Of a stretch of DNA of 42,033 nucleotides, positions 23,396 to 30,129 are shown one piece after another. The notes beneath the pieces are model-generated. The model did not search any database. It was given only the letters and a program-made list of their open reading frames with translations, and was not told the DNA's origin. Location of the stretch: positions 1-42,033 of IMG/VR virus record IMGVR_UViG_3300023083_000106; one strand, 5' to 3'. The translations under genes and the position numbers were made by a program. Origin of the DNA: a virus. How positions within the stretch are numbered: the first letter of the stretch is position 1; the number at the start of each line of letters is the position of its first letter.

Positions 23396-23657
23396 AGTCT
23401 TTCCTTGCCTTCAGGGCTTTCTGTTCGCTGTCTTTGAGGCGCTTATTCAGGTCGGCCCGATAGTCGGCATTGCGCTTGGCCTCGTCGCGGAGGGTGGTGA
23501 TGGTGGCCTGGCTAACCTTGTTGGCTTCAATCGCTTCGTTCTTGCTCTTGGTCTCTACCGTGAGCGTGCCTTCCAACCCAAGGTATCGGTACTGCTGAAA
23601 ACCGATCAGCAGGAAGGCGACCAGAGCAACGATGAGTGCAACGGCAAAAGCTTTCAT
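23268..23657 (-). CDS. Rz-like inner-membrane spanin
   Basis: 129 residues. A single N-terminal membrane anchor (FAVALIVALVAFLLIGF) is followed by a long periplasmic coiled coil rich in Lys/Glu/Ala (NEAIEANKVSQATITTLRDE and onward), ending in a Gly/Ala/Pro-rich tail. This is the classic i-spanin architecture. The ATG at 23657 overlaps the holin stop (ATGA) with AAGGTGG upstream. The C-terminal part encodes the start of Rz1 in another frame. Confidence 0.88.
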   Translation of the reverse strand: MKAFAVALIVALVAFLLIGFQQYRYLGLEGTLTVETKSKNEAIEANKVSQATITTLRDEAKRNADYRADLNKRLKDSEQKALKARKDFDQLKRTSKPVRDWAAQPLPDGLRGKPAASGNKDNSSKARTP

Positions 23658-23977
23658 ACCGAATCCACCTTGCGGCCAATGAAGCGGGTGACCAGTTCGC
23701 GGATGGCTGTCACACCGAGAAAGCCAATGGCACCACCAGCAGCGACTGACAGGTTCGAAGGCCACTCCATCCACTCAATGACGCTACTGGCCGACAGCGA
23801 CAAGCCACCACAGATAAGCGCCTCGAAGATCATCCGGCGCTTACTGGTTTCTTTGGCGTCGTACAGGATGCGCAAGCACGAGATGAGGATCGCCATGATC
23901 GCGCCCTGCCAGAGTGGGTTCGAAAGAGCGACCCAGAGCGCCGCCCATGTATCTGGCTTTTCAGGCATGTTTGGCAT
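23654..23977 (-). CDS. Holin-type membrane protein
   Basis: 107 residues from the ATG at 23977. Three hydrophobic segments: WQGAIMAILISCLRIL, FEALICGGLSLSASSVI, and SVAAGGAIGFLGVTAI, then a basic tail. Size, topology and position ahead of the spanins fit the lambda-type (class II/III) phage holins. GGGAGG lies 7 bases upstream and is partly buried in a hairpin (23986-24000). It is the first gene of the late operon, separated from the endolysin by about 22 kb. No dual-start motif is obvious. Confidence 0.82.
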   Translation of the reverse strand: MPNMPEKPDTWAALWVALSNPLWQGAIMAILISCLRILYDAKETSKRRMIFEALICGGLSLSASSVIEWMEWPSNLSVAAGGAIGFLGVTAIRELVTRFIGRKVDSV

Positions 23978-23984
23978 CCGGTGT

Positions 23985-24000
23985 CCTCCCTTTCGGGGAG
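23985..24000 (-). promoter_or_regulatory. Hairpin covering the holin ribosome-binding site
   Basis: On the minus strand CTCCC (24000-23996) pairs with GGGAG (23990-23986) around CGAAA; the second arm is the Shine-Dalgarno itself (GGGAGG, 23990-23985). It may lower holin translation and help time lysis. Pairing is seen; the effect is inference. Confidence 0.6.
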
Positions 24001-24006
24001 CGTTAA

Positions 24007-24034
24007 ACAAAAGAAACCCCGGCAAATGCCGAGG
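24007..24034 (-). terminator. Leftward terminator before the holin (tR'-like)
   Basis: CCCCGGC (24017-24023) pairs with GCCGAGG (24028-24034), including one G-U pair, loop AAAT on the plus strand. On the minus strand it is followed by TTTCTTTTG. It stands between the late-control region and the holin, where lambda has tR'. A Q-modified polymerase would be expected to pass it. Confidence 0.8.
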
Positions 24035-24035
24035 C

Positions 24036-24373
24036 TCGGAATAGGTGCAGATGGCCGGTGCTGGTCTCCGGCTTGATTCGTCTACGCGTTGGCTTGTCGG
24101 TCCACCATCGAATCGGATCCCGCTCTCTGCGCATCAGCCTGCGCATTCATCTGCATAAGATGCGTGTCTTCCCACGCTGCCCGCCAGAGCTACCCCGTCG
24201 ATGGAGCAAAGGTACGATGGCTGCCGGTGTTTTCTCGTAACACCGCACTACCGGCTAATCGGTGTCCAGGCCCACCCGAAGGTCCACCCTGGCTATGGTC
24301 AACAACGCATACATGTAAGTTGGCCGCAGCGGCACTCCCAGCTCGGGGCAATGGGTGTGGTGCAGCCAAAAAC
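24036..24373 (-). other. Late-control gap, probable late promoter and Q-utilisation region
   Basis: About 340 bases without a convincing gene between terminators. Short leftward frames (24 and 19 codons) lack ribosome sites. One hairpin, CGGTGTT with AACACCG, lies around 24224-24245. In lambda this interval carries pR' and the Q-binding site, and makes a short leader RNA ended by the terminator before the holin. A weak -35-like TTGACC is present near 24300 on the minus strand, but I could not place a convincing -10, so the late promoter is not identified. Confidence 0.45.
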
Positions 24374-24400
24374 GAAAAAGCCCCGCACGATGGCGAGGCT
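24374..24400 (-). terminator. Second terminator downstream of Q
   Basis: AGCCCCGC (24379-24386) pairs with GCGAGGCT (24393-24400), with one G-U pair, loop of 6. It is followed on the minus strand by TTTTTCGTTTTT. Together with the one at 24419 it closes the leftward early operon. Confidence 0.8.
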
Positions 24401-24418
24401 TATAAAGAGGGAGAAAGC

Positions 24419-24446
24419 AAAAAGCCCAACTCTAGGGTTGGGCTTT
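24419..24446 (-). terminator. First terminator downstream of Q
   Basis: A perfect 10-bp stem, AAAGCCCAAC (24421-24430) with GTTGGGCTTT (24437-24446), loop of 6, with TTTTTGC on the minus side. It is 55 bases beyond the Q stop. Confidence 0.88.
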
Positions 24447-24500
24447 GCTCGCGGAAAAACCGCAAAGTAACGAGAAATCTATAGATCGGGACCGGGGGTG

Positions 24501-24851
24501 TCAAGCTGCCTTTCTACGGAATTCCAATGCGCCGTCGATCCAGCCAACTCCGACCTTCCATAGCTGCCTGGTCTTCTCCTCGCCGAACTTGAGCTTCTTG
24601 CCAACGGCGAACAGTGACGTGTCGCGAGAGGTGTAGTAACCGATTATCACCTTGCCTGACTCTGGGTACCGATCACGAAGCCGACCAACCAGGGAATCAA
24701 TGAGCAGGGCCTCGTCATCGGTAATCATGGGGTCAGCAATGTCATTCTCGCGAGAGGCGCAGCACGACACGCCCGAGCCCAGCACTACCCAGCGGCCCCA
24801 GTGCTCAAGCAAGTTTTCTACGCTACGTTCTTGGCGGCTATAAACAGTCAT
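24501..24851 (-). CDS. Q-type late antiterminator
   Basis: 116 residues, resembling the type 1 phage antiterminator Q family: an N-terminal part ending HWGRWVVLGSGV, then DDEALLIDSLVGRLRDRYPE, the GYYTSRDTSLFAVGKKL segment with HTH character, and a closing KTRQLWKVGVGWIDGAL. AGGGGA lies upstream of the ATG. It is the last gene of the leftward early operon, directly before strong terminators and then the late genes, just as Q in lambda. It would bind near the late promoter and let polymerase read through terminators. Confidence 0.82.
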   Translation of the reverse strand: MTVYSRQERSVENLLEHWGRWVVLGSGVSCCASRENDIADPMITDDEALLIDSLVGRLRDRYPESGKVIIGYYTSRDTSLFAVGKKLKFGEEKTRQLWKVGVGWIDGALEFRRKAA

Positions 24852-24854
24852 TGA

Positions 24855-25166
24855 TCAATCCCCTGTGTAATTCGAGCCACCGGCACCGCGGCGGTTGTTC
24901 TGTTCGTATTGTTGCTGCGGGCCTGACTGCTGATCGACCAAGGCCAGCTCGCGTTCCAACGCCCGAAGCCTCATGCCCAGTTGCAGCACCAGATCAGCCA
25001 GCGGCAGCGCCTCGCCCGTTTCGGCACAGACCCAGCCCGAGGCATTGCAAGTGGCGCAGTCCATCTGGTGAAACACGCCGTTTACCAAGCCGGTACCGCG
25101 ACAGTCGAGGCACTCTCGGAGCGGCTTCATCACCTTGCGGAAGGCTGGGCCGTGGCTCTTCTTCAC
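24855..25166 (-). CDS. Zinc-finger (DnaJ-type Cys repeats) nin-region protein
   Basis: 103 residues from a GTG at 25166, supported by GGAGG 7 bases upstream and the GTGA overlap with the previous stop; a longer frame exists upstream but covers the neighbouring gene. Cys repeats CLDCRGTGLV and CATCNASGWVC match the CxxCxGxG zinc knuckle of DnaJ-like proteins. A helical part (LADLVLQLGMRLRALERELA) follows, then a Gln/Asn-rich tail. Similar small zinc proteins lie next to Q in other Pseudomonas phages. Function unknown. Confidence 0.75.
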   Translation of the reverse strand: MKKSHGPAFRKVMKPLRECLDCRGTGLVNGVFHQMDCATCNASGWVCAETGEALPLADLVLQLGMRLRALERELALVDQQSGPQQQYEQNNRRGAGGSNYTGD

Positions 25167-25369
25167 TCGCTTGCCTCCATTAACTGGGCATGGATCACGT
25201 TCAAATCGATTTTGCCGAGGTCGTTGCTGGCCGGTATCACGATCTCCCTGCCAGAGATCATATGCAGCTCCAGAATCCAGCGGCCACCGATGCCCTGCAC
25301 CATCTGCATCGAACTGATATCGCCTGGCTGGACTGCCAGCTTTCGGCGGGAATCGACCATAATCATCAT
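25163..25369 (-). CDS. Small hypothetical nin-region protein
   Basis: 68 residues with a hydrophobic start (MMIMVD), then RKLAVQPGDISSMQMVQGIG, WILELHMISGREIVIP and a helical end. A beta-rich fold is likely. GAGG lies 7 bases before the ATG, inside the end of the integrase-like gene. Operonic with its neighbours on both sides. No family recognised. Confidence 0.65.
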   Translation of the reverse strand: MMIMVDSRRKLAVQPGDISSMQMVQGIGGRWILELHMISGREIVIPASNDLGKIDLNVIHAQLMEASE

Positions 25370-25371
25370 TT

Positions 25372-26661
25372 TTAAACCTCGCCCTTAACAATGTGCGGAA
25401 TAGACTCGCAAGCCACGTATTTCAAGGCCTGCACGTCATTTTGCGATTCTTCATATCTAACACCTGTCTGCCCGTGAATGGATGCGAAGCCACGGCTATC
25501 TAACCATTCGTGCCACTTCACCAAAGCCAATCGGCGCTGCTCGGTGGCCTGGGTGTTGATGTAGGTGGAGGTGATCTTGCCGAGGGAGTGGTTCAGCAGC
25601 ATCTCGCCGATGTGCCCGTCGATGCCGATGTCTGTCCAGGCAGTCCGGGCAACCTTGCGCAGATCGTGGCTCGACCATTCACCGCGACCCAACCGGGTGA
25701 AAACTGCGCTTGCTTGGTTCTCGCTCAGTGGCAGCCCACGGCGATTCGGGAACAGGTAGGCACCTTGATAGCCGCTGTCCAACTGGGCGGCGCGGTAACG
25801 ACGAAGCAGACTGCATACCTGGTCAGTCAGCGGGAGACGGTGCTCGGTCCGAGTCTTGGTGTTCTCAGCCGGGATGAACCATTCGCGCTCAGGCAGCGCG
25901 ATATCGGCCCAGCGCGCCAGACGGGTTTCGCCTATGCGCGTCCCGTGGCAGAGCATCATCAGGGCGAGCATGGCATCGGCCGGGGCTGGGTCGAACTGTC
26001 CGGCCAGCAGCGCCAGGACTTCGGGAATCTGGACGCCACGCAACCGCGCGGCCTTGGGTGCGATGCGGGCCGTGGTGAAGTGCCCGAACTTCATGTCGGC
26101 CATTGGGTTCGACGGAATCAGGTCAAGCTTGGCGGCCTGCCTGAACGCAGCAGACAGCAAGCGATAGAGTTGCTGCACATAGGACAGCGACAGAATGGCT
26201 TGGACTGGCCACATCAACAGCTGGTCGAGGGTCTGAGCGCTGACGGCACGGATTGGAAAGTCAGCAAGACGCGGCTTCAGGTGGCAAGCAATGGCCGTCT
26301 TGCCGCCCGCTTTACGCTTGTCCGACAGTGACCGGTCACGGGCCATGCGGTCGCCGTACCAGTCGAGCAGGTCACCGACCGTGTGCCAGGCTTCAATGGC
26401 GGTGCTGGCATTGGGTTTGAGAACAAGGCGCTGACGCAGTTCTGGCAGCAGCGTCAACACGGCAGCAGCCTTCAGGTCTGGATACCCAGCAATGCGCCGC
26501 CATGAGCGCTGCACAACCAGATACCAGGAGCCACGCGCCCTGCCCTGACTGAACCGGAAATAAAGCCCAGGGTGACGAGGGTCGCGCAACGTATCGACCG
26601 ACGTGTCAGCGGACTGCCGGCGGATCTCCGCGTCTGACAGGTTCACGGTGGCGGTTGTCAT
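25372..26661 (-). CDS. Second tyrosine recombinase in the nin-like region
   Basis: 429 residues. The N-terminal part (GLYFRFSQGRARGSWYLVVQ) resembles an arm-type DNA-binding domain. The core domain ends near 190. The catalytic set is complete: Arg242 (CHGTRIGE), His332 and Arg335 (SSHDLRK), His358 (LLNHSLG), nucleophile Tyr367 (TSTYINT). It would cut and rejoin specific DNA sites. It overlaps the RusA stop (ATGA), so it is expressed as a lytic early gene, not next to an attachment site or excisionase. A separate integrase ends the window. Possible roles: concatemer or dimer resolution, inversion, or second-site integration. None shown. Confidence 0.9.
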   Translation of the reverse strand: MTTATVNLSDAEIRRQSADTSVDTLRDPRHPGLYFRFSQGRARGSWYLVVQRSWRRIAGYPDLKAAAVLTLLPELRQRLVLKPNASTAIEAWHTVGDLLDWYGDRMARDRSLSDKRKAGGKTAIACHLKPRLADFPIRAVSAQTLDQLLMWPVQAILSLSYVQQLYRLLSAAFRQAAKLDLIPSNPMADMKFGHFTTARIAPKAARLRGVQIPEVLALLAGQFDPAPADAMLALMMLCHGTRIGETRLARWADIALPEREWFIPAENTKTRTEHRLPLTDQVCSLLRRYRAAQLDSGYQGAYLFPNRRGLPLSENQASAVFTRLGRGEWSSHDLRKVARTAWTDIGIDGHIGEMLLNHSLGKITSTYINTQATEQRRLALVKWHEWLDSRGFASIHGQTGVRYEESQNDVQALKYVACESIPHIVKGEV

Positions 26662-27020
26662 TCAGAGGCCTCGGCGTAGTCAGAAATGCGAACGCGGACG
26701 GCACCGCCCTTGATGGTCTCGGCGCTGATCTGCAGCTGAGTAACAAAGCGGCTGTCGTCGATGCCCAGGGCTTGCGCCACGCCGTCACGACCCGACTTGA
26801 ACGCGGCAATGCAGTTGTCATCGTCCCGCCGGCGGCGATCTGGCGGAATGAATTCGAGCGACAGCAGTGCACGTCCTGTGGGAGCGGACAAACCAGCCTG
26901 GTGGCACAGCAGAAAGCAGGCGCTGCGGTACGCTTTGGCCGCACGGCTCTTGGTTGCCCAGTGCGTACGCGCGTTGGGACTGAGAACCTTAGGCGGCCAA
27001 GGCAGCATCAGATCGATCAT
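26658..27020 (-). CDS. rusA: RusA-type Holliday junction resolvase
   Basis: 120 residues. The start DLMLPWPPKVLSPNARTHWA and the acidic core RRRRDDDNCIAAFKSGRDGV match RusA; the clustered Asp residues bind the metal. The enzyme cuts Holliday junctions made during phage recombination. AGGGGG precedes the ATG, which overlaps the DUF1364 stop (ATGA). RusA genes are typical of lambdoid nin regions, just before Q. Confidence 0.92.
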   Translation of the reverse strand: MIDLMLPWPPKVLSPNARTHWATKSRAAKAYRSACFLLCHQAGLSAPTGRALLSLEFIPPDRRRRDDDNCIAAFKSGRDGVAQALGIDDSRFVTQLQISAETIKGGAVRVRISDYAEASE

Positions 27021-27319
27021 GCAGCCCCCTTCACAGTGAGAATTCCCACCCTGATCAGGGCTTCGTGGGTTTCAGCAATGGCGCGCGGCATGTCCTGCCA
27101 GTCAACCTCACCCGCGGCGCGACCGTCGATCACGTCGTGACATGCGCTACAGGCGTAAACCGCGACAGTGTCGAAGCCCTTAATACCCATGCCTTTCTGC
27201 CCACATGGCAGGTGCGCAAGAACGGTGGTTTCCGGGTTGTGATTGCAGATGCCAGGGATTCGGACGGTGCAGTCCTGGCCGTTGGCCGAGGCGCGAAGCT
27301 TCTTCGACGTCACGCGCAT
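27017..27319 (-). CDS. DUF1364 nuclease-domain nin protein
   Basis: 100 residues from the ATG at 27319, inside the end of the preceding gene. The signature ASANGQDCTVRIPGICNHNP, then TTVLAHLPCGQKGMGIKG and YACSACHDVIDGR, is DUF1364, a lambdoid nin-region family with an HNH-like Cys/His arrangement (CxxCH). Family members are annotated as nuclease-domain proteins, with no defined substrate. The frame extends upstream but there it is covered by another gene. Confidence 0.85.
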   Translation of the reverse strand: MRVTSKKLRASANGQDCTVRIPGICNHNPETTVLAHLPCGQKGMGIKGFDTVAVYACSACHDVIDGRAAGEVDWQDMPRAIAETHEALIRVGILTVKGAA

Positions 27320-27519
27320 ACCGGCTTCCCCGTGACGACATCGATAACTTCGTAGGTGCTCGGCCACATCCACGCACCGTAGCGCTGAGCCATGCCGGAA
27401 TCGGCGAACAGTGCCAGGGCATGATCAGGCGTCGACCCAAGGTCAACCTTGAACGAGCAGCAGAACACCGCAAAGCGGTAGGTATCGATCTCCGGAACAG
27501 CCAGGCGGCGATCAGGCAC
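27310..27519 (-). CDS. Small hypothetical nin-region protein
   Basis: 69 residues from a GTG at 27519, chosen for GGAGG 5 bases upstream and its overlap with the P-like gene's stop; the longer frame upstream is a shadow. It contains a hydrophobic strand (YRFAVFCCSFKVDLG) and MWPSTYEVIDVVTGKPV at the end. Probably a small beta protein. No family recognised. Confidence 0.6.
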   Translation of the reverse strand: MPDRRLAVPEIDTYRFAVFCCSFKVDLGSTPDHALALFADSGMAQRYGAWMWPSTYEVIDVVTGKPVCA

Positions 27520-28168
27520 GTGCACCTCCACGACCGGCGCGCAACTCGGCCAGCGCTTTGTTTCCAACCTCGGGTGTGGTTCGACCCTGGGCGCGCTCGG
27601 GCAATGCCAGCGGCATCTTCTGCAACGGCTCGCCCGCAATCATGCGGCGGATAGTGATCGTGTAATTGCGGTCGAACAGCTTCAGGCTCAGCGACGCTTC
27701 CAGCCGGTTCAGGTTCTGGAATCCGCATTCCTTGGCCGCGTGCCATACCGCGTCGTGAGACCAATTGCCTTTCCCTGCCATGGCGGGGTGAGCGTTGCGG
27801 CATGCTTCACGATGCGCAGCGGCCAAGGGCGGAATACCCAGTATTTCCGGCGTTGGTTGGCACATGCCGATGAACCGGCCGACGCTTGGCGCGAAGTCGG
27901 TTCCAAGCTTGCGGCATTGCTCGATCCCGAAGCGAATTTGCTCGATTCTGGTGATTTTCTCGGCCATGAACGCCTTGGTCCAAGTGACCTTGGCAGCGCT
28001 AATGGCCTCCTGATCCGGCCACGCCTGCTTCCACGCAGGGAAGATCGCCATCAGCTCGCGAAACAGAGCATTGATCACTTGAACAGTCCCGGCGTCAGCC
28101 TTGAGTGGCGCGACTTCACTCGGCGGAAGGTTCGGCAAGGTTTGCAGCATGCTCGTTGCAGATTTCAT
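27512..28168 (-). CDS. Replication protein P-like helicase loader
   Basis: 218 residues. Features of the lambda P family: INALFRELMAIFPAWKQAWP near the N-terminus, then WTKAFMAEKITRIEQIRFGI, a KLGTDFAPSVGRFIGMCQP motif, and a basic C-terminus. P recruits and inhibits the host DnaB helicase and delivers it to O at the origin. The start ATG at 28168 overlaps the O stop (TGATG) behind a G-rich ribosome site. Position directly after O agrees. Confidence 0.85.
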   Translation of the reverse strand: MKSATSMLQTLPNLPPSEVAPLKADAGTVQVINALFRELMAIFPAWKQAWPDQEAISAAKVTWTKAFMAEKITRIEQIRFGIEQCRKLGTDFAPSVGRFIGMCQPTPEILGIPPLAAAHREACRNAHPAMAGKGNWSHDAVWHAAKECGFQNLNRLEASLSLKLFDRNYTITIRRMIAGEPLQKMPLALPERAQGRTTPEVGNKALAELRAGRGGARA

Positions 28169-28956
28169 CACAAGCCCCCCAAGTCATCGCCCCAGGCGGT
28201 GTCGTCAAAATCAGGTTCCTGACCCTTCCCGGCGGCCTTCACCCGCTCGCGCTTCACCCAACCGACAAGCCGGTAGCACCAGCCAGCAGGCGAGTCGAAG
28301 GTGTTGGGTTTGGCGACGAAAAAACCCTTGAACTTGCGAACGGCTTCGTCCGGAACACACCCGGCGGGCAAGCCGGCGATTGCAACCTGGTCAGCGAGGG
28401 ACTTCGCGTCAGGCTCCCAGGCAGCGAACATTGCAAAGCGGCGATCAGGGGCTGAGCCATTTGCGGCGGCTTGGTCTTGCCGTTCAATCTCGGAATCCAA
28501 ATCACGCTGCAGCTGCTCTTCGGTTCCCTGATGGTTAGATGATGTATTGGGTGCAGCTGGTGCACCCCGTTCTGTCTCAAGATGCACCCCGTTCTGTTCT
28601 GAGTTGCACCCCGTGCCGTCATCTGCACCCCGCTTTGAACGGGGTGCAGCATTTGCACCCCGGACTAGCTGGAGGTCATAAACTACTGGGCGCCGGTCAT
28701 GGCGCTCGATGTAAACAGCAGCCAGCGCCTGATTGCCGCGAACGATGAATCCACCCGCCTCCAGAGCATCCAATTTGTAGCGAATGGTGCGCTCAGCAAG
28801 GCATGTGTCTTCGGCCAGGGTTCTAGCCGATGGATAAGCACCGCGACCATCTGCACTGGCGTAGTTGCCCAGGCAAAGCAGTACGTGGCGAGCAGTTGGG
28901 TCAGAAAGTTCGGTCTTGGCGATCTGAAGCGCCCAGGCCATAGCTTGAACACTCAC
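28168..28956 (-). CDS. Replication initiator O-like protein
   Basis: 262 residues. The N-terminal winged helix (ARHVLLCLGNYASADGRGAY, then PSARTLAEDTCLAERTIRY) binds DNA. A low-complexity linker (about 98-165) is encoded by an array of repeats. The C-terminal domain (AMFAAWEPDAKSLADQVAIA, then FKGFFVAKPN and LVGWVKRERV) resembles the DnaT-like/phage replication protein C-domain. As in lambda, the origin is inside the gene. The ATG overlaps the stop of the Rha-like gene. Confidence 0.85.
   Translation of the reverse strand: MSVQAMAWALQIAKTELSDPTARHVLLCLGNYASADGRGAYPSARTLAEDTCLAERTIRYKLDALEAGGFIVRGNQALAAVYIERHDRRPVVYDLQLVRGANAAPRSKRGADDGTGCNSEQNGVHLETERGAPAAPNTSSNHQGTEEQLQRDLDSEIERQDQAAANGSAPDRRFAMFAAWEPDAKSLADQVAIAGLPAGCVPDEAVRKFKGFFVAKPNTFDSPAGWCYRLVGWVKRERVKAAGKGQEPDFDDTAWGDDLGGL
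28561..28662. repeat. Iteron array, putative phage replication origin
   Basis: Five direct copies of TGCACCCCG start at 28561, 28583, 28605, 28624 and 28654, and one inverted copy (CGGGGTGCA) lies at 28640-28648. The first three are spaced 22 bases apart (two helical turns), two of them extended by TTCTGT. The array lies in the linker-coding part of the initiator gene, as lambda ori does. A moderately AT-rich stretch flanks it at about 28528-28550. Repeats are seen directly; origin function is inference. Confidence 0.85.
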
Positions 28957-29702
28957 AGTGCAGCTCCAATATTTTTTTCGGCAAGCATGACAAGGCCTTT
29001 CGGGGTTACGAGAGGTTGAAACGCTGCGCGCTCTACACCCGTTTCATGATCCGGCCGCAGAGAAGTGACTTTGTGGATCAGCAGCCCGGACTGGATACGC
29101 GGCTCCATGGCGATCCATCGAGTGGAATTACCACGTCGGTAGATCCAGCGATTCTGCTGAAGCCAGTCGAAGAGCTGTGCAGGACGGATTTGCAGTTGCT
29201 TAGCCGCGTCAGTGATGCAGATCGCACCACCAGCACCGGCCAGGCGCCGAATCGCGGCCACCTTCGGCGCCTGTCGCTCAATGACCTGCAGCAGTTGCTG
29301 GTTTTCTTCTGCCTGTGCCGCAGCAAGCCGCAGAGCTTCTGCGAACGATGCGGGAATCTGGAATTTTCCGATCACCCGACCTTCGAGTTCGTGCCAGCGG
29401 CGGATGACCTTCATGCGCAAACCGGCGCTGTAGCCAGTCAACAAGCAATCGGTGTGCTCGCGGTCGAGCAGGTACTCGATCTGCTGCCTGTTCTGGCCGT
29501 CCAAATAGATGTGCTCAAAACTGAGTACATCTCCCTTGAGGTCCTGAACCATGGCGATTACATCGCGCTTCACATTCGCGTGACGCTTATCGGTCAGTTC
29601 CGCGATCTCTCGCGACGACATCACCTGACGCGTCAGATTTGACGCTTGGTGCAAAGCTGACGAATCAGCCCTGCTATTGATCGGGGTGGATATGGTGTGC
29701 AT
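28953..29702 (-). CDS. Rha-family regulator with KilAC-like C-terminal domain
   Basis: 249 residues from the ATG at 29702 (GTGAGG 6 bases upstream; an upstream extension lacks support). Residues about 22-105 match the phage Rha domain (MSSREIAELTDKRHANVKRD, EYLLDREHTDCLLTGYSAGL, KVIRRWHELE). The C-terminal half looks like an antirepressor KilAC domain (ITDAAKQLQIRPAQLFDWLQ, then NRWIYRR). Such proteins antagonise repressors or redirect early transcription. It is the second gene of the pR operon, in the place of lambda cII. A possible antisense RNA starts at its start codon. Confidence 0.85.
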   Translation of the reverse strand: MHTISTPINSRADSSALHQASNLTRQVMSSREIAELTDKRHANVKRDVIAMVQDLKGDVLSFEHIYLDGQNRQQIEYLLDREHTDCLLTGYSAGLRMKVIRRWHELEGRVIGKFQIPASFAEALRLAAAQAEENQQLLQVIERQAPKVAAIRRLAGAGGAICITDAAKQLQIRPAQLFDWLQQNRWIYRRGNSTRWIAMEPRIQSGLLIHKVTSLRPDHETGVERAAFQPLVTPKGLVMLAEKNIGAAL

Positions 29703-29705
29703 AAT
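29677..29705 (+). promoter_or_regulatory. Rightward promoter candidate antisense to the Rha-like leader
   Basis: TTGATC (29677-29682), 17-base spacer, CATAAT (29700-29705). The expected start is near 29712. Transcription would run antisense to the Rha-like mRNA leader and stop at the terminator 29730-29756. Sequence match is direct; activity is inference. Confidence 0.5.
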
Positions 29706-29729
29706 CGACCTCACTAAGTGTTGTTGAAG

Positions 29730-29756
29730 AAGCCGGGCCGTAATCCCGGCTTTTTT
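29730..29756 (+). terminator. Terminator oriented rightward between cro and Rha-like genes
   Basis: AAGCCGGG (29730-29737) pairs with CCCGGCTT (29745-29752), loop of 7. On the plus strand it continues into six T (29751-29756). On the minus strand only CTTC follows, so it is a much better terminator for rightward RNA although no rightward gene precedes it. It could still slow leftward transcription like tR1. Confidence 0.75.
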
Positions 29757-29871
29757 GTGTCTGCGATTCGGTACTGGATGAATCACCAGCCAATCCGCTG
29801 TACTACTGCCGCCCTTCTATCGCGCTGATAATTGCCACACACCGGACGCTTTGTTCCCGTAGGGGCTGACT

Positions 29872-30111
29872 TCAAGCGGCGGATTTTTTGGGGTGGGCTT
29901 CCGCCAGCAGCCATGACGCATCGAAGGGCTTTCCATTGCCCGATGCCAAGCTAGAAATTCGTTCTGCATAGCGCGTCTCACCGGTGTACTCAGTGCGCGG
30001 CAGGCATTCGGCAGTCAGCCATTTGTAAACTGCTCGCGGGGTCAAACCGCAGGCCAGGGCAACCGCAGGAACGCCACCGGCGTCATCAATCGATTTCTTG
30101 AGCGGGCTCAT
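29872..30111 (-). CDS. Cro-like/YdaS-type repressor
   Basis: 79 residues. A helix-turn-helix is visible (GGVPAVALACGLTPRAVYKW), followed by YTGETRYAERISSLASG. It resembles the YdaS/Cro family found opposite CI genes. GGAGG lies 4 bases before the ATG. Divergent from the repressor gene at 30195, with shared operators in between. In lytic growth it would turn down repressor and early transcription. Confidence 0.85.
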   Translation of the reverse strand: MSPLKKSIDDAGGVPAVALACGLTPRAVYKWLTAECLPRTEYTGETRYAERISSLASGNGKPFDASWLLAEAHPKKSAA

Positions 30112-30129
30112 GGGGCCTCCGGGTCAAAT

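Noticed and set aside
24058-24470. Overlapping rightward frames in the late-control gap
   Set aside because: They cross two strong terminators, have no ribosome sites and read Arg/His-rich, so they are not genes.
28561-28662. Short direct repeats considered as a CRISPR array
   Set aside because: Units of 9 bases with 10-21-base gaps inside a coding gene do not fit a CRISPR; an iteron origin fits better.
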